From: an uncultured Oscillospiraceae bacterium
GTDB taxonomy: Bacteria > Bacillota > Clostridia > Oscillospirales > Oscillospiraceae
Direction of reading: 5' to 3'
NCBI GenBank assembly: GCA_934569225.1
Contig: CAKTKC010000024.1
Span: forward strand, 1-44,030
Length of the DNA stretch: 44,030 nt
Shown here in pieces: positions 8,796-17,562 of the stretch. The notes beneath the pieces are model-generated. The model saw only the letters and a program-made list of their open reading frames with translations, did no database searches and was not told the origin of the DNA. The translations under genes and the position numbers were made by a program. How positions within the stretch are numbered: the stretch's first letter is position 1; the number at the start of each line of letters is the position of its first letter.

Positions 8796-9842
8796 ATGGC
8801 AAAAAAACCAGCCCCCGGGGGCAATTTACAGGAACTGAAAACCCAGCTGAAAAGCAAAGACTTGGGGCGGCTGTACATTTTCCATGGGGAAGAGGTCTTT
8901 CTGCTGCACCACTATCTGGAGCAGATGAAAAAGCAGCTGCTGGACGCGCTGACGGAGTCCTTCAACTTCCACCGGATGAACAGCGAGACCTTCGATTTGC
9001 AGACCTTCGCAGATGCCGTGGAAAATCTGCCCATGATGGCGGAGCATACCATGGTGCAGGTGGACGAGGTGGACTTGTTTAAGCTAGGCGAGTCCGACCG
9101 GAACAAAATTGCGGAAATTCTGTCGGACATCCCGGATTACTGCACGGTGGTGTTCACCTACGAGACGACCCCCTGGAAGCCGGACAAGCGCCTGAAAAAG
9201 CTCTGGGAGGCAATCGACGGTGCCGGGCTGATCGTGGAATTTGCCAAACAGGATCAAAAAGATCTGGCAGCCTGGGTCACAAGGCATTTTATGGCACGGG
9301 ACAAGCGAATTTCCACGGATTTGTGCCTATACCTCATCGATATCACCGGCGGCACCATGACCGCGCTGAGCGGCGAAATTGACAAAATCTGCGCCTACTC
9401 CGGCGCAAACGAGATTCGGAAGACTGACATCGACGCCGTCACCGAGCCGGTGCTGGACGCCGTGGTGTTCCAGATGACGGACATGCTCAGCGCCGGACGC
9501 TTCGATCAGGCGCTGGTGAAGCTGCAGCAGCTGCTGAAAATGCAGCAGGAGCCGCTGGCGATCCTGGGTGCGGTGGGCAACCACTTCCGCCGGGTCAGCG
9601 CCGCACGGACGCTGCTGGACAACGGAAAGAACGCCTCCGACCTGCAAAGGCTCTGCGGCATCCCGGACTATCCCGCGCGAAAGACCATGGAGGCGGCCAG
9701 ACGGTTCACGCCGGAGTTCTGCCGCCGGGCGGCGGAGCTGGTGCTGGAAACGGATTATAAGATCAAGACCTCCTACGATGACCCGGAGCGCCTGTTGGAG
9801 CTGCTGCTGTTACAGCTGGCGCAGGAGGGGCACAATGGTTAA
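8796..9842 (+). CDS. holA: DNA polymerase III subunit delta
   Basis: A 348-aa clamp-loader subunit that opens the sliding clamp. 'GRLYIFHGEEVFLLHHYLEQMKK' is the degenerate AAA+ start typical of HolA, and the helical C-terminal collar includes 'QEPLAILGAVGNHFRRVSAARTLL'. It starts 4 nt after comEC, the classic comEC-holA pairing, and its end overlaps rnmV by 8 nt, so the genes are translationally coupled. Confidence 0.95.
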   Translation: MAKKPAPGGNLQELKTQLKSKDLGRLYIFHGEEVFLLHHYLEQMKKQLLDALTESFNFHRMNSETFDLQTFADAVENLPMMAEHTMVQVDEVDLFKLGESDRNKIAEILSDIPDYCTVVFTYETTPWKPDKRLKKLWEAIDGAGLIVEFAKQDQKDLAAWVTRHFMARDKRISTDLCLYLIDITGGTMTALSGEIDKICAYSGANEIRKTDIDAVTEPVLDAVVFQMTDMLSAGRFDQALVKLQQLLKMQQEPLAILGAVGNHFRRVSAARTLLDNGKNASDLQRLCGIPDYPARKTMEAARRFTPEFCRRAAELVLETDYKIKTSYDDPERLLELLLLQLAQEGHNG

Positions 9843-10434
9843 GATCAGGGAAGCCATTGTGGTGGAGGGGCGCTACGACAAAAACACCCTCAGCCAGGTG
9901 GTGGACGCCCCCATTCTGGAAACGGCAGGGTTCGGTATTTTCAAGGACAGGCAGCAGATGGCGCTGCTGCGCCGTGTGGCGGAAAAACGGGGCTTGATCG
10001 TCTTCACGGACTCCGACGGGGCGGGCTTCGTCATCCGCAACCACATCAAAAGCGCCATCCCCGGAAAATACCTGAAACACGCTTACATCCCGGACATTCC
10101 CGGCAAGGAACGGCGGAAGTCCGCCCCCGGCCGGGAGGGCAAGCTGGGGGTAGAGGGCATGACCCCGGAGGTCATTCTTGCCGCCCTGCGAAACGCCGGA
10201 GCAACCATAGAAGGGGAGGAAACAACCTCCACCGGCGGCATTACGAAGCAGGATCTCATAGCGCTGGGGCTTTCCGGCGGAAGCAACGCCGGGGAGAAGC
10301 GCAAAGCACTTCTGAAAAGGCTGAACCTGCCGGAACACATGAGCGCCAACGCCATGCTGCAGGCGCTGAATTTGTTATATACGCGGGAAGAACTGGAGCA
10401 AATGCTGAATGAATCCGGAATCGAACGCGATTAA
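9835..10434 (+). CDS. rnmV: Ribonuclease M5 (5S rRNA maturation), Toprim nuclease
   Basis: A 199-aa Toprim protein: 'KIREAIVVEGRYDKNTLSQVVDAPILETAGFGIF' carries the catalytic Glu, and 'IVFTDSDGAGFVIRNHI' the DxD motif. 'AYIPDIPGKERRKSAPGREGKLGVEGM' is the RNase M5 signature. It matures the ends of 5S rRNA in Firmicutes. The frame runs open further upstream inside holA, but the start at 9835 has a good AGGAGGGG site inside the holA end. Usually rnmV sits next to ksgA; here the partner is holA. Confidence 0.93.
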   Translation: MVKIREAIVVEGRYDKNTLSQVVDAPILETAGFGIFKDRQQMALLRRVAEKRGLIVFTDSDGAGFVIRNHIKSAIPGKYLKHAYIPDIPGKERRKSAPGREGKLGVEGMTPEVILAALRNAGATIEGEETTSTGGITKQDLIALGLSGGSNAGEKRKALLKRLNLPEHMSANAMLQALNLLYTREELEQMLNESGIERD

Positions 10435-10445
10435 ATGGAGAGAAT

Positions 10446-12308
10446 ATGGTTGATATACAGGTCAGGAATCTGACAAAATTCTTTGTAATCGGAGAAAATC
10501 TGCTGGACAACCTGAGCTTTGAGATTCAGGAGGGGGAGCGGGTGGCGATTCTCGGCCGCAACGGCTGCGGGAAAACCACGCTGTTCAACATCCTCACCGG
10601 CCAGATGGACTATGACAGCGGCGAGGTCTACGTCAATCCCAACAAGCGCCTGGGCTTGATTTCCCAGATACCCAAGTTCCCGGCGGGCTACACCGTGGAG
10701 GACGTGCTGCGCACCGCCTACGCTGGCCTCATGAAGGTGAAAGCCAGAATGGAGCGGCTGGAAGCGGACATGGCGGGGGGCGCAACGGCAGAGCAGCTGC
10801 GGGAGTACGACAGCCTGTCCAACAGCTTCCAGTCCGGGGGCGGCTACGAGATGGACGTGGACGTGGACAAGGTCTGCAACGGCCTGGGCATCCCGGCGGA
10901 GCAGCGCGCCCAGGAATTCGACAGCCTTTCCGGCGGCGAAAAAACCAGGGCGAACCTCGCCCGTCTTCTGCTGGAAAAGACGGACATCCTGCTTCTGGAC
11001 GAGCCGACGAACCACCTGGACTTAAGAAGCGTGGAATGGCTGGAAGGGTATATTCAGAATTTCCGGGGAACGGTGCTTGCCATTTCCCACGACCGCTATT
11101 TCATCGATCAGATCGCCCAGCGGGTGATCGAGATCGCGGACGGCCACGCGGAATTCTACTCCGGCAACTACTCGTTCTACATGGACGAAAAGCAGGCGCG
11201 GTTCGACCTGCAAATGAAGCAGTACGAGCAGGAGCAGGCGAAGCTGAAGCAGCTGGGCTACACGGTGGAGCGGATGAAGGGCTGGGGCATCAACAACCGC
11301 ACCCTCTACCGCCGCGCCATGTCCATCCAGCACCGGATGGACCGCATCCGCAAGACGGAACGACCCAAAGCGGAGAGAACGATGAAGGCCAGCTTCGGAG
11401 AGCGGGATTTCTCCGGAGACGTGGTGTTCAAGATGAAGAACGTGTCAAAATCCTTCGGCGACCGGACGCTGTTCTCCGACGTGAATCTGCTGGTAGAGGG
11501 CGGCGAGCGCATCGCCCTTCTGGGGGACAACGGCACCGGCAAATCCACCTTCATCAAGTGCTTACTCGGCGAGGAGGACTGTCAGGGGAAAATCCAGTTT
11601 GGCCCCACGGTGAAATGGGGATATCTGCCCCAGATCATCCATTTTGACCACCCGGAGCGGAGCCTCTACGACACCATGCTCTATGAAAAAAACTGCACGC
11701 CCCAGATGGCGAGAGACCGTCTCGGCGCGTTTCTGTTCCAGGGGGAGGACGTGTTCAAGACCGTGGGCAATCTATCCGGCGGTGAGCAGTCCCGTCTGCG
11801 GCTGTGTATGCTGATGGACGAGAAGATCAACCTCCTGATTCTGGACGAGCCAACGAACCACCTGGATATTGCGTCCCGGGAGTGGGTGGAGGCCGCCATC
11901 GAGGAATTCGAGGGCGTGCTGCTGTTCGTCTCCCACGACCGGTATTTTATCGAGAAGTTCGCCGAACGCATCTGGCTGCTGGAGGATGGGAAAATCCGGG
12001 ATTTCCCCTGCGGTTATCAGAAATACCACTCCATTCTGGAGCATGAAGCCGCCGCAAAACCGGCCGTTTCCGCCGCGCCGAAGCCGAAAAAGGAGCGGGC
12101 AAAGGGCGGAACCAAAGACGCGGACAAGCTGGTGCGGCGGCTGGAACGGGAGATCGAAAAGCAGGAGCAGGTCGTTGACGACTTTGACCGGAAAATCGAA
12201 GCGGCATCCGCCGACTATCAGGAGCTGACCCGTCTGCTGGAAGAAAAGGAAGAAGCCGAAGCGGCGCTCATGGATTTGATGGAGCGGTGGGAACAGGCAC
12301 AGGCGTGA
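10446..12308 (+). CDS. ABC-F family ATP-binding protein (ribosome-associated type)
   Basis: A 620-aa soluble protein with two ABC cassettes and no membrane segments. The first Walker A is 'GRNGCGKTT' with signature 'LSGGEKTRANLA'; the second Walker A is 'GDNGTGKST' with signature 'LSGGEQSRLRL'. 'DEPTNHLDL' and 'DEPTNHLDI' are the Walker B/H-loop pairs. The charged linker between the domains and a C-terminal coiled coil ('RRLEREIEKQEQVVDDFDRKIEAAS') match ABC-F translation factors such as the YdiF/YfmR group. Family members act at the ribosomal E site, and some protect against antibiotics. Nothing here indicates resistance specifically. Confidence 0.92.
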   Translation: MVDIQVRNLTKFFVIGENLLDNLSFEIQEGERVAILGRNGCGKTTLFNILTGQMDYDSGEVYVNPNKRLGLISQIPKFPAGYTVEDVLRTAYAGLMKVKARMERLEADMAGGATAEQLREYDSLSNSFQSGGGYEMDVDVDKVCNGLGIPAEQRAQEFDSLSGGEKTRANLARLLLEKTDILLLDEPTNHLDLRSVEWLEGYIQNFRGTVLAISHDRYFIDQIAQRVIEIADGHAEFYSGNYSFYMDEKQARFDLQMKQYEQEQAKLKQLGYTVERMKGWGINNRTLYRRAMSIQHRMDRIRKTERPKAERTMKASFGERDFSGDVVFKMKNVSKSFGDRTLFSDVNLLVEGGERIALLGDNGTGKSTFIKCLLGEEDCQGKIQFGPTVKWGYLPQIIHFDHPERSLYDTMLYEKNCTPQMARDRLGAFLFQGEDVFKTVGNLSGGEQSRLRLCMLMDEKINLLILDEPTNHLDIASREWVEAAIEEFEGVLLFVSHDRYFIEKFAERIWLLEDGKIRDFPCGYQKYHSILEHEAAAKPAVSAAPKPKKERAKGGTKDADKLVRRLEREIEKQEQVVDDFDRKIEAASADYQELTRLLEEKEEAEAALMDLMERWEQAQA

Positions 12309-12326
12309 AGAATACGCCTTTGATGG

Positions 12327-12355
12327 TTGACACAGTTCGACACCCGGCCTATAAT
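12327..12355 (+). promoter_or_regulatory. Full-consensus sigma-A promoter for the Mrp-type ATPase gene
   Basis: TTGACA at 12327-12332, exactly 17 bp, TATAAT at 12350-12355. This is the only promoter in the window with both boxes perfect. Confidence 0.9.
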
Positions 12356-12388
12356 AGAAACGACTAAGAAAAAAGGAGCAACAGAATT

Positions 12389-13207
12389 ATGAGTTCTTGT
12401 AACGGAAATTGTTCCGAGTGCGGCTCTGACTGCGCCGATCGCAAGCCCGAGAGCCTGCTGGCAGAGCTGAACCCCAACGCCAGCGTGAAGAAGGTCATTG
12501 CCGTGGTCTCCGGCAAGGGCGGCGTGGGCAAATCCACGGTCACGTCCATGCTGGCCGTTGCCATGGCGCGGAGGGGAAAGCGGGTCGGCGTTCTGGACGC
12601 CGACATCACCGGCCCCTCCGCACCCACCGCCTTCGGCGTCACGGAATGCCAGGGCGCGGACGAAAGCGGCCTGTACCCGGCGCTGACCCGCACGGGCATT
12701 CAGGTGATGTCTATCAACCTGCTGCTGGACAACCCCGCCGACCCGGTGGTATGGCGCGGCCCGGTCATCGCCGGCGCGGTGAAGCAGTTCTGGACGGACG
12801 TGATCTGGGAGGACGTGGACTATCTGTTTGTGGATATGCCCCCCGGAACCGGCGACGTACCCCTGACGGTGTTCCAGAGCCTGCCGGTGGACGGCGTGAT
12901 CATCGTCACCTCCCCCCAGGATCTGGTGTCCATGATCGTGGCGAAGGCTGTGAAAATGGCAAACATGATGCACATTCCCGTGCTGGGCTTCGTGGAGAAC
13001 TATTCCTACCTCCGCTGCCCGGACTGCGGCAAGAAGATCAGCGTCTTCGGCAAGAGCCATCTGGACGAGATCGCCGCTCAGTTTGATCTGCCCATTCTGG
13101 CGCGCCTGCCCATCGACCCCGCCGTGGCGGAAGCCTACGACAACGGCCAGATGGAAACCGTGAACACGGAAGCGCTGTCCGCAGCCGTGGAAGCCATTGA
13201 GAAGTAA
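12389..13207 (+). CDS. Mrp/Nbp35-family iron-sulfur cluster carrier ATPase
   Basis: A 272-aa P-loop ATPase of the MinD/Mrp class. The deviant Walker A is 'GKGGVGKST', followed by 'DADITGPSAPTAFG' and 'VDMPPGTGDVPLTVFQS', all Mrp hallmarks. The C-terminal CPDC (Cys 210, Cys 213) is the bridging-cluster site. The N-terminus adds Cys 4, 8, 11 and 15 in a C-x3-C-x2-C-x3-C pattern, recalling the N-terminal ferredoxin-like motif of Nbp35. It probably binds and transfers Fe-S clusters in the cytosol. The promoter is very strong and the gene is monocistronic, closed by a terminator shared with GH2. Confidence 0.93.
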   Translation: MSSCNGNCSECGSDCADRKPESLLAELNPNASVKKVIAVVSGKGGVGKSTVTSMLAVAMARRGKRVGVLDADITGPSAPTAFGVTECQGADESGLYPALTRTGIQVMSINLLLDNPADPVVWRGPVIAGAVKQFWTDVIWEDVDYLFVDMPPGTGDVPLTVFQSLPVDGVIIVTSPQDLVSMIVAKAVKMANMMHIPVLGFVENYSYLRCPDCGKKISVFGKSHLDEIAAQFDLPILARLPIDPAVAEAYDNGQMETVNTEALSAAVEAIEK

Positions 13208-13226
13208 AAAGGCTTTATCAAAACAG

Positions 13227-13262
13227 TTACCCGCGCTCCGGCTTTCACCGGAGCGCGGGTAA
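13227..13262. terminator. Bidirectional terminator between Mrp ATPase and GH2 genes
   Basis: A 15-bp perfect stem, TTACCCGCGCTCCGG at 13227-13241 with its complement at 13248-13262, loop CTTTCA. It sits between two convergent genes. Confidence 0.8.
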
Positions 13263-13275
13263 ATCTTTGATTGAA

Positions 13276-15522
13276 TCAAGGCTTCTTGATCTTGTTCAGC
13301 TTAGCGTTGAGATCCAACAGCTGTTCCTTGGTGAACTTCACATCCATCATGCCGCCCATCAGGGTGAACAGGCGCAGAACGGTAAAGCCGTTCATCATGG
13401 TCATCATCTCAGGCGTGATATCAAATCCGGCCGCCTTCTTGCTTTCGCCGCCTTTCTTGCCGCCCACCATCAGCTTGCCCGCGAGACCCATGAAGAGCAT
13501 TTTGCCCCGCACGGTGCCGAGCACATCCCCCATCTTATCATTCAGAGAGAAGTAGCCCTCGGGCGCTTCGATATCAAACCAGTTCAGGACAGCACCCTTC
13601 TCAACGAAACGGTAGGCGGGATTGGGGGTATCCACCTTGACAATGACGCTTTCGTCCCGGCATTCTCCGGCGACGGCTTCCAGCCTGGTGGTGCCGGTGT
13701 TTGGTACGTCAAAATAGAAGAAATGATCGGCAGCGGCCTTTTTGCCCAGGCTGACGCCGTTCGCGAAAAGCTCCACCTCGGGCTGATTGGAATAGACCGT
13801 GACCCTGGTCACATCCTCGACCCGGTCAACGTAGCGCTTGCCGCACAGATGGACAAAGGGTTCGTCGCTCAGCCATGCCTTGTACGCGTAGAAGGAATCC
13901 TTCTTGTATTTCCGGTCAAAGGTGACAAGCCCCTTATGGTTCTGACCGTTTTCGCCGCCCTCGTTCCGGGCATCCGCGCCGAAGTCAAACATATTCCACA
14001 CATGGGTCGCCCACATGTACTTGCGGGTGAACAGCTGCTTGATCAGCTCCTCGTGGTAGTAGGCCTGGTATTCTTCGGTATAGTCGCCCTGCATAGGGGT
14101 GGAAGTATGCCAGTTCAGCGCCTCGCAGCCGTATTCGGAGCAGCCGATGGGAATGGTGGGGTTCGCGGCGTGGAACTTATCGAACCATGGGCCGTTCATG
14201 GAGGTGTCTCCGCCGTACCAGCCAAAATAGTGGTTGTAGGATACCACATCAGAGATCTTCAGATAGGGATCATCGATCTTGCACATGGAGACCACGGCGA
14301 CGGTGGTCAGGCGGGTCTTGTCCATTTCATGGCACAGGTCATTCAGAATGCGGTGGTTTTCCAGCAGGTCGTCACTGGAGCCGCCGATGGAGATCTCATT
14401 GGACAATCCCCAGACCACGATGGAGGGGTGGTTGTAGTTCTGGACAATCAGCTCCTTCATCTGGGAGATGGTATTTTCCCGACCGCCGGGCATATGCTTG
14501 GAGATATAGGGAATCTCCGCCCACACAACCAGACCGCGCTCGTCGCACAGATCATAGAAATACTGGGCGTGCTGATAGTGCGCCAGACGGATGGTGGTGC
14601 ATCCCACCTCACAGATGAGATCGATGTCCTCTTCGTGGTGCTCCGGCAGCAGAGCGTTGCCGCGTCCCCAGCGATCCTGGTGGCGGGAAACGCCCCGCAG
14701 GGGGTATTCCTCCCCGTTCAGGATAAAGCCATTGTCGGGGTCGATCCGGAAGGTACGGCAGCCAAACCGGGCGGAAACATTGTCCAGAACGACGCCATCC
14801 TCGATAAGCTCGATCTTTGCGGTGTACAGATAGGGATCCTTCCGGCCGTGCCAGAGATGGACACCGGCAATATCCAGTGTGACCCTGGTTTCCTCGGTCT
14901 CGATACCGGCCACTTCGCAGCCGCAGGCGGCGCAGATGGTATAGCGAAGCTTCTGACCTTTTCTGAGGTTGGTCACAAAGGCTTCGATCTCCACCTTTGC
15001 GTCCTTGCCGCAGACCTCGGGGGTGATTTTCAGACCAGGGCCGCCATAGTAGTCCAGATCAAAGTGAGACTCGCTGACGCAGAGAATGCTGACATCGCGG
15101 TACAGGCCGCCGTAGAATGTAAAGTCGGCCATCTGGGGATACACGGTCTCGTTGGCCGCATTGTCGACGGCCACAACGATCAGATTTTCACTTTCCAGAG
15201 CCTCGGTCATGTCCACGCGCCATGTGGAATAGCCGCCGTCGTGGTGCGTTAGCTTCCTGCCGTTGACGTACACATCGGCGGAGGAGTTGGCGCCCTGAAG
15301 CTCCAGGTAGTACCGGTCGGCCTTGGGCAGCTCATCTTTGTTCAGCGCTTTGGCATAGTAGGCGGTGCCGCGGAAATAGTCGTTGTTGCCGTCCTGGCCG
15401 TCAATATCGTTCCAGGTATGGGGCAGATTGACCCAGTTCCAGTCTGTGGGCAGCGCAGAAGGCACTTCGGATGCCTGCTTGGTGAAAGCCCACTTGGTAT
15501 TGAAATTTACTGTCGTTCTCAA
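13276..15522 (-). CDS. Glycoside hydrolase family 2 protein (beta-glucuronidase/beta-galactosidase type)
   Basis: 748 aa without a signal peptide, so cytoplasmic. The N-terminal sugar-binding domain ('VNLPHTWND..DGNNDYFRGTAYY') is followed by an Ig-like domain and a TIM barrel. The acid/base is Glu 376 in 'WGLSNEIS' and the nucleophile Glu 463 in 'GCSEYGCEAL'. 'NHKGLVTFDR' (Asn 528, Lys 530) has the N-x-K spacing of glucuronidases, but related galactosidases can look alike, so the substrate is open. The C-terminal ~90 residues (Met- and Gly-rich, 'MGDVLGTVRGKMLFMGLAG') are not part of core GH2. The start is TTG, preceded by AGGAGG at 15531-15536 and an 8-nt spacer. The GPH symporter upstream on the same strand probably delivers the substrate. 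Confidence 0.93.
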   Translation of the reverse strand: MRTTVNFNTKWAFTKQASEVPSALPTDWNWVNLPHTWNDIDGQDGNNDYFRGTAYYAKALNKDELPKADRYYLELQGANSSADVYVNGRKLTHHDGGYSTWRVDMTEALESENLIVVAVDNAANETVYPQMADFTFYGGLYRDVSILCVSESHFDLDYYGGPGLKITPEVCGKDAKVEIEAFVTNLRKGQKLRYTICAACGCEVAGIETEETRVTLDIAGVHLWHGRKDPYLYTAKIELIEDGVVLDNVSARFGCRTFRIDPDNGFILNGEEYPLRGVSRHQDRWGRGNALLPEHHEEDIDLICEVGCTTIRLAHYQHAQYFYDLCDERGLVVWAEIPYISKHMPGGRENTISQMKELIVQNYNHPSIVVWGLSNEISIGGSSDDLLENHRILNDLCHEMDKTRLTTVAVVSMCKIDDPYLKISDVVSYNHYFGWYGGDTSMNGPWFDKFHAANPTIPIGCSEYGCEALNWHTSTPMQGDYTEEYQAYYHEELIKQLFTRKYMWATHVWNMFDFGADARNEGGENGQNHKGLVTFDRKYKKDSFYAYKAWLSDEPFVHLCGKRYVDRVEDVTRVTVYSNQPEVELFANGVSLGKKAAADHFFYFDVPNTGTTRLEAVAGECRDESVIVKVDTPNPAYRFVEKGAVLNWFDIEAPEGYFSLNDKMGDVLGTVRGKMLFMGLAGKLMVGGKKGGESKKAAGFDITPEMMTMMNGFTVLRLFTLMGGMMDVKFTKEQLLDLNAKLNKIKKP

Positions 15523-15544
15523 AAGAAATTCCTCCTAAATCCAT

Positions 15545-15764
15545 GGAACCTCTGAATAAATCGTCTTCGACTGTGAGCGGATCTTTTCCGCCCACTCTTC
15601 GGTATCAAAAACGGGAAATATTGCGCAGCCGTTGTCGGCGTAAGCCGACTTACGGATGCGGCATACCCCTTGCGGGTACATACAGTATTCCTCCGTTTCC
15701 GATACCTCGATTGGCCGAAAAATCTCTCGCTCACAGCTCTTGCCGATTTAATCAGAGCTTCCCT
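15545..15764. repeat. MITE-like palindromic element, copy 1 (220 bp)
   Basis: The ends form terminal inverted repeats: GGAACCTCTGAATAAATCG at 15545-15563 and, inverted, 15744-15762 (17 of 19 match). The interior is an imperfect long palindrome (CTGTGAGCGGATCTTTT against AAAAATCTCTCGCTCACAG). The same ends and flanks recur in copy 2 at 30355-30519. Copy 1 carries about 55 bp of extra palindromic DNA in its centre. No open reading frame of note. It fills the gap between the GH2 and GPH genes. Confidence 0.85.
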
Positions 15765-15771
15765 ATAACCC

Positions 15772-15808
15772 GGCGGCAGGCAGAAAACTTCTGACTGCCG
15801 CCTTTTTT
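15772..15808 (+). terminator. Terminator-like hairpin oriented to the + strand, no + gene upstream
   Basis: GGCGGCAG at 15772-15779 pairs with CTGCCGCC at 15795-15802; an inner CAGAA/TTCTG helix extends it, and TTTTTT follows on the + strand. The flanking genes both run on the minus strand. Confidence 0.6.
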
Positions 15809-15865
15809 ATAAAACAAATCAAGGGGATGCACCGCAGGATTTTTTATGCGGTGCTGCCCGGAATA

Positions 15866-17344
15866 TCACTTTGCGGCTGCGGCGCGGCGGGCGTCCAGTT
15901 CCTCGTTCATCTGAGCCAGTGCCTTCTTGTCCAGATTGTAGACCAGCCCCAGGCCGATGAACATCATCACACCGGCGACCAGGTAAAGGGCGGCAACCAG
16001 CGTGCGAACCTGCAGGGCAAAGCCCCAGGAGAACAGGGTAACGTCGATGGCGGTAAACTCGCCTGCGGAATTGGGATTGGCGTTGTTGACATAGCCCATG
16101 GTCTGCATGATGGTCAGAGCCAGAGCGGGGCCTACGCCCTGCGCCAGCTTGCGGAAGAAGGAGTGCAGGGAGTAAACGGTGCCTTCCTCCCGCTTGCCGG
16201 TCTTCCACTCGTTATAATCGATCGCGTCGCCCATCATCGCCCAGGAAACGGTGGAATAGATGCCCAGACCCAGCGCCATGACAAGCTGCGCCAGAATATA
16301 AACGATCAGATCGGCGCCGGTGTTTCCTTCGCTGACGGGGATGATACCCAGAGGCGCGGCAAACAGGCACAGGCCGCCGACGATATAGCAGATGGAACCG
16401 ACGATGGACAGTTCCTTCTTGCCGTACTTGGTGACCATCTTACGGGCCAGCGGAGTGAAGATCACGATGGGGAGCATGGCGAACATGGAGATCAGTCCGG
16501 AGATCCGGGGATTCCGGAAGTAGATCTGGAAGGTGACGGAAACGGCGGTGGAGGCAGCCTGCATACCGATGAACATACCCATAGCGGCCAGCGTGGCGCC
16601 GATGGCGGGACGGTTGCGCAGGAAGTTGCCCATAGCCTGGATGAGATTGAACTTGGGCTGATCTTCGCTGACGGCGGCGTCGATGTCCACACGGATCTCG
16701 GTGTTCCGGATCATCAGCTGGAAGAGAATGAAGCCGATCACGCCCATGACCAGAGCGGCGACGAACACCATGGTGCCATTGAGGGAGCCGTCCGCGTTGT
16801 AGATCAGGAAGGGCAGAATGACCATGGGCGCCAGGTTGCCTGCGATGGAGCCGATGGAACGCCATGCGGACAGGGAAGCCCGGTCTGCGGGGTCGCTGGA
16901 GATCAGGGACAGCAGGGAGCCGTAGGGCACATTGGCCACGGTGTAGAAGGCGTCCCAGACAATATAGCCGGCCATAAAGATGATGATTTTCGCCCATGTG
17001 GGAGCCATGGGGAAGGGCAGGAAGCACATAGCGCCGCCCACGATCAGACCGATGGAGCCGACCCAGATGTATTGCAGGAACTTGTTTCTCTTATACTTGC
17101 GGCGATCGGCATCCACAATGGAGCCAACCAGAGGGTCGTTGATCGCGTCCCAGACCTGAAGGATAACGATCAGCAGAGCGTACCATGCGCTCAGACCCAT
17201 GACCTGAGTCCAGAACAGCGCCATATAGCTCTTCAGCGCAAAGCTCATGTTGCAGCCGAAGTCACCGGCTGCATACGCGAGGCAATCGCGCATACCAAAC
17301 GCGCGGTGTCCGTGTTCATCCAAGCGTGCAGTTTTTTTCGCCAT
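15866..17344 (-). CDS. GPH-family sugar:cation symporter (MFS)
   Basis: A 492-aa membrane protein with about 12 hydrophobic segments. 'CLAYAAGDFGCNMSFAL' at the N-terminus and 'VWDAINDPLVGSIVD' after the second segment are signatures of glycoside-pentoside-hexuronide symporters (MelB/UidB class). The charged central loop and 'AMMGDAIDYNEWKTGKREEGTVYSL' fit too. A start at 17362 is possible, but I chose the ATG at 17344 because it has GAGGAA 8 nt upstream. It precedes GH2 on the same strand, with the MITE between them, so the pair likely imports and cleaves one glycoside. A weak 8-bp hairpin (15829-15854) follows its stop. Confidence 0.92.
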   Translation of the reverse strand: MAKKTARLDEHGHRAFGMRDCLAYAAGDFGCNMSFALKSYMALFWTQVMGLSAWYALLIVILQVWDAINDPLVGSIVDADRRKYKRNKFLQYIWVGSIGLIVGGAMCFLPFPMAPTWAKIIIFMAGYIVWDAFYTVANVPYGSLLSLISSDPADRASLSAWRSIGSIAGNLAPMVILPFLIYNADGSLNGTMVFVAALVMGVIGFILFQLMIRNTEIRVDIDAAVSEDQPKFNLIQAMGNFLRNRPAIGATLAAMGMFIGMQAASTAVSVTFQIYFRNPRISGLISMFAMLPIVIFTPLARKMVTKYGKKELSIVGSICYIVGGLCLFAAPLGIIPVSEGNTGADLIVYILAQLVMALGLGIYSTVSWAMMGDAIDYNEWKTGKREEGTVYSLHSFFRKLAQGVGPALALTIMQTMGYVNNANPNSAGEFTAIDVTLFSWGFALQVRTLVAALYLVAGVMMFIGLGLVYNLDKKALAQMNEELDARRAAAAK

Positions 17345-17482
17345 AGCATATTCCTCTTTCATTTTATTGCCTTTTTCGCGGCGGATCGCGGCAAAGGCTG
17401 ATTCACTATTATAGTATCAGGAACCAAATGGTACTTGTGAGGAAAAATTTTTGCTATACCAGTAAAATTTTTGTAATAGCGC

Positions 17483-17511
17483 TTGAAAAGTCTGGAAAGA
17501 TGTGCAATAAT
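17483..17511 (+). promoter_or_regulatory. Promoter of the AraC regulator; divergent from the GPH gene
   Basis: TTGAAA at 17483-17488, 17 bp, AATAAT at 17506-17511 with an extended TGC. On the other strand a TATAAT at 17413-17408 may serve the GPH gene, without a good -35 box, as expected for an activated promoter. Confidence 0.6.
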
Positions 17512-17562
17512 CGAGAAAAGAACAAATTGGGAATTGTATATTTCGACTAAATGGAGGACGGC

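Noticed and set aside
13267..15252. A 661-codon + strand frame opposite GH2
   Set aside because: Antisense shadow; the GH2 motifs and ribosome-binding site lie on the minus strand.
15827..17401. A 524-codon + strand frame opposite the GPH symporter
   Set aside because: Asp/Gly/His/Gln-rich shadow with no family features.
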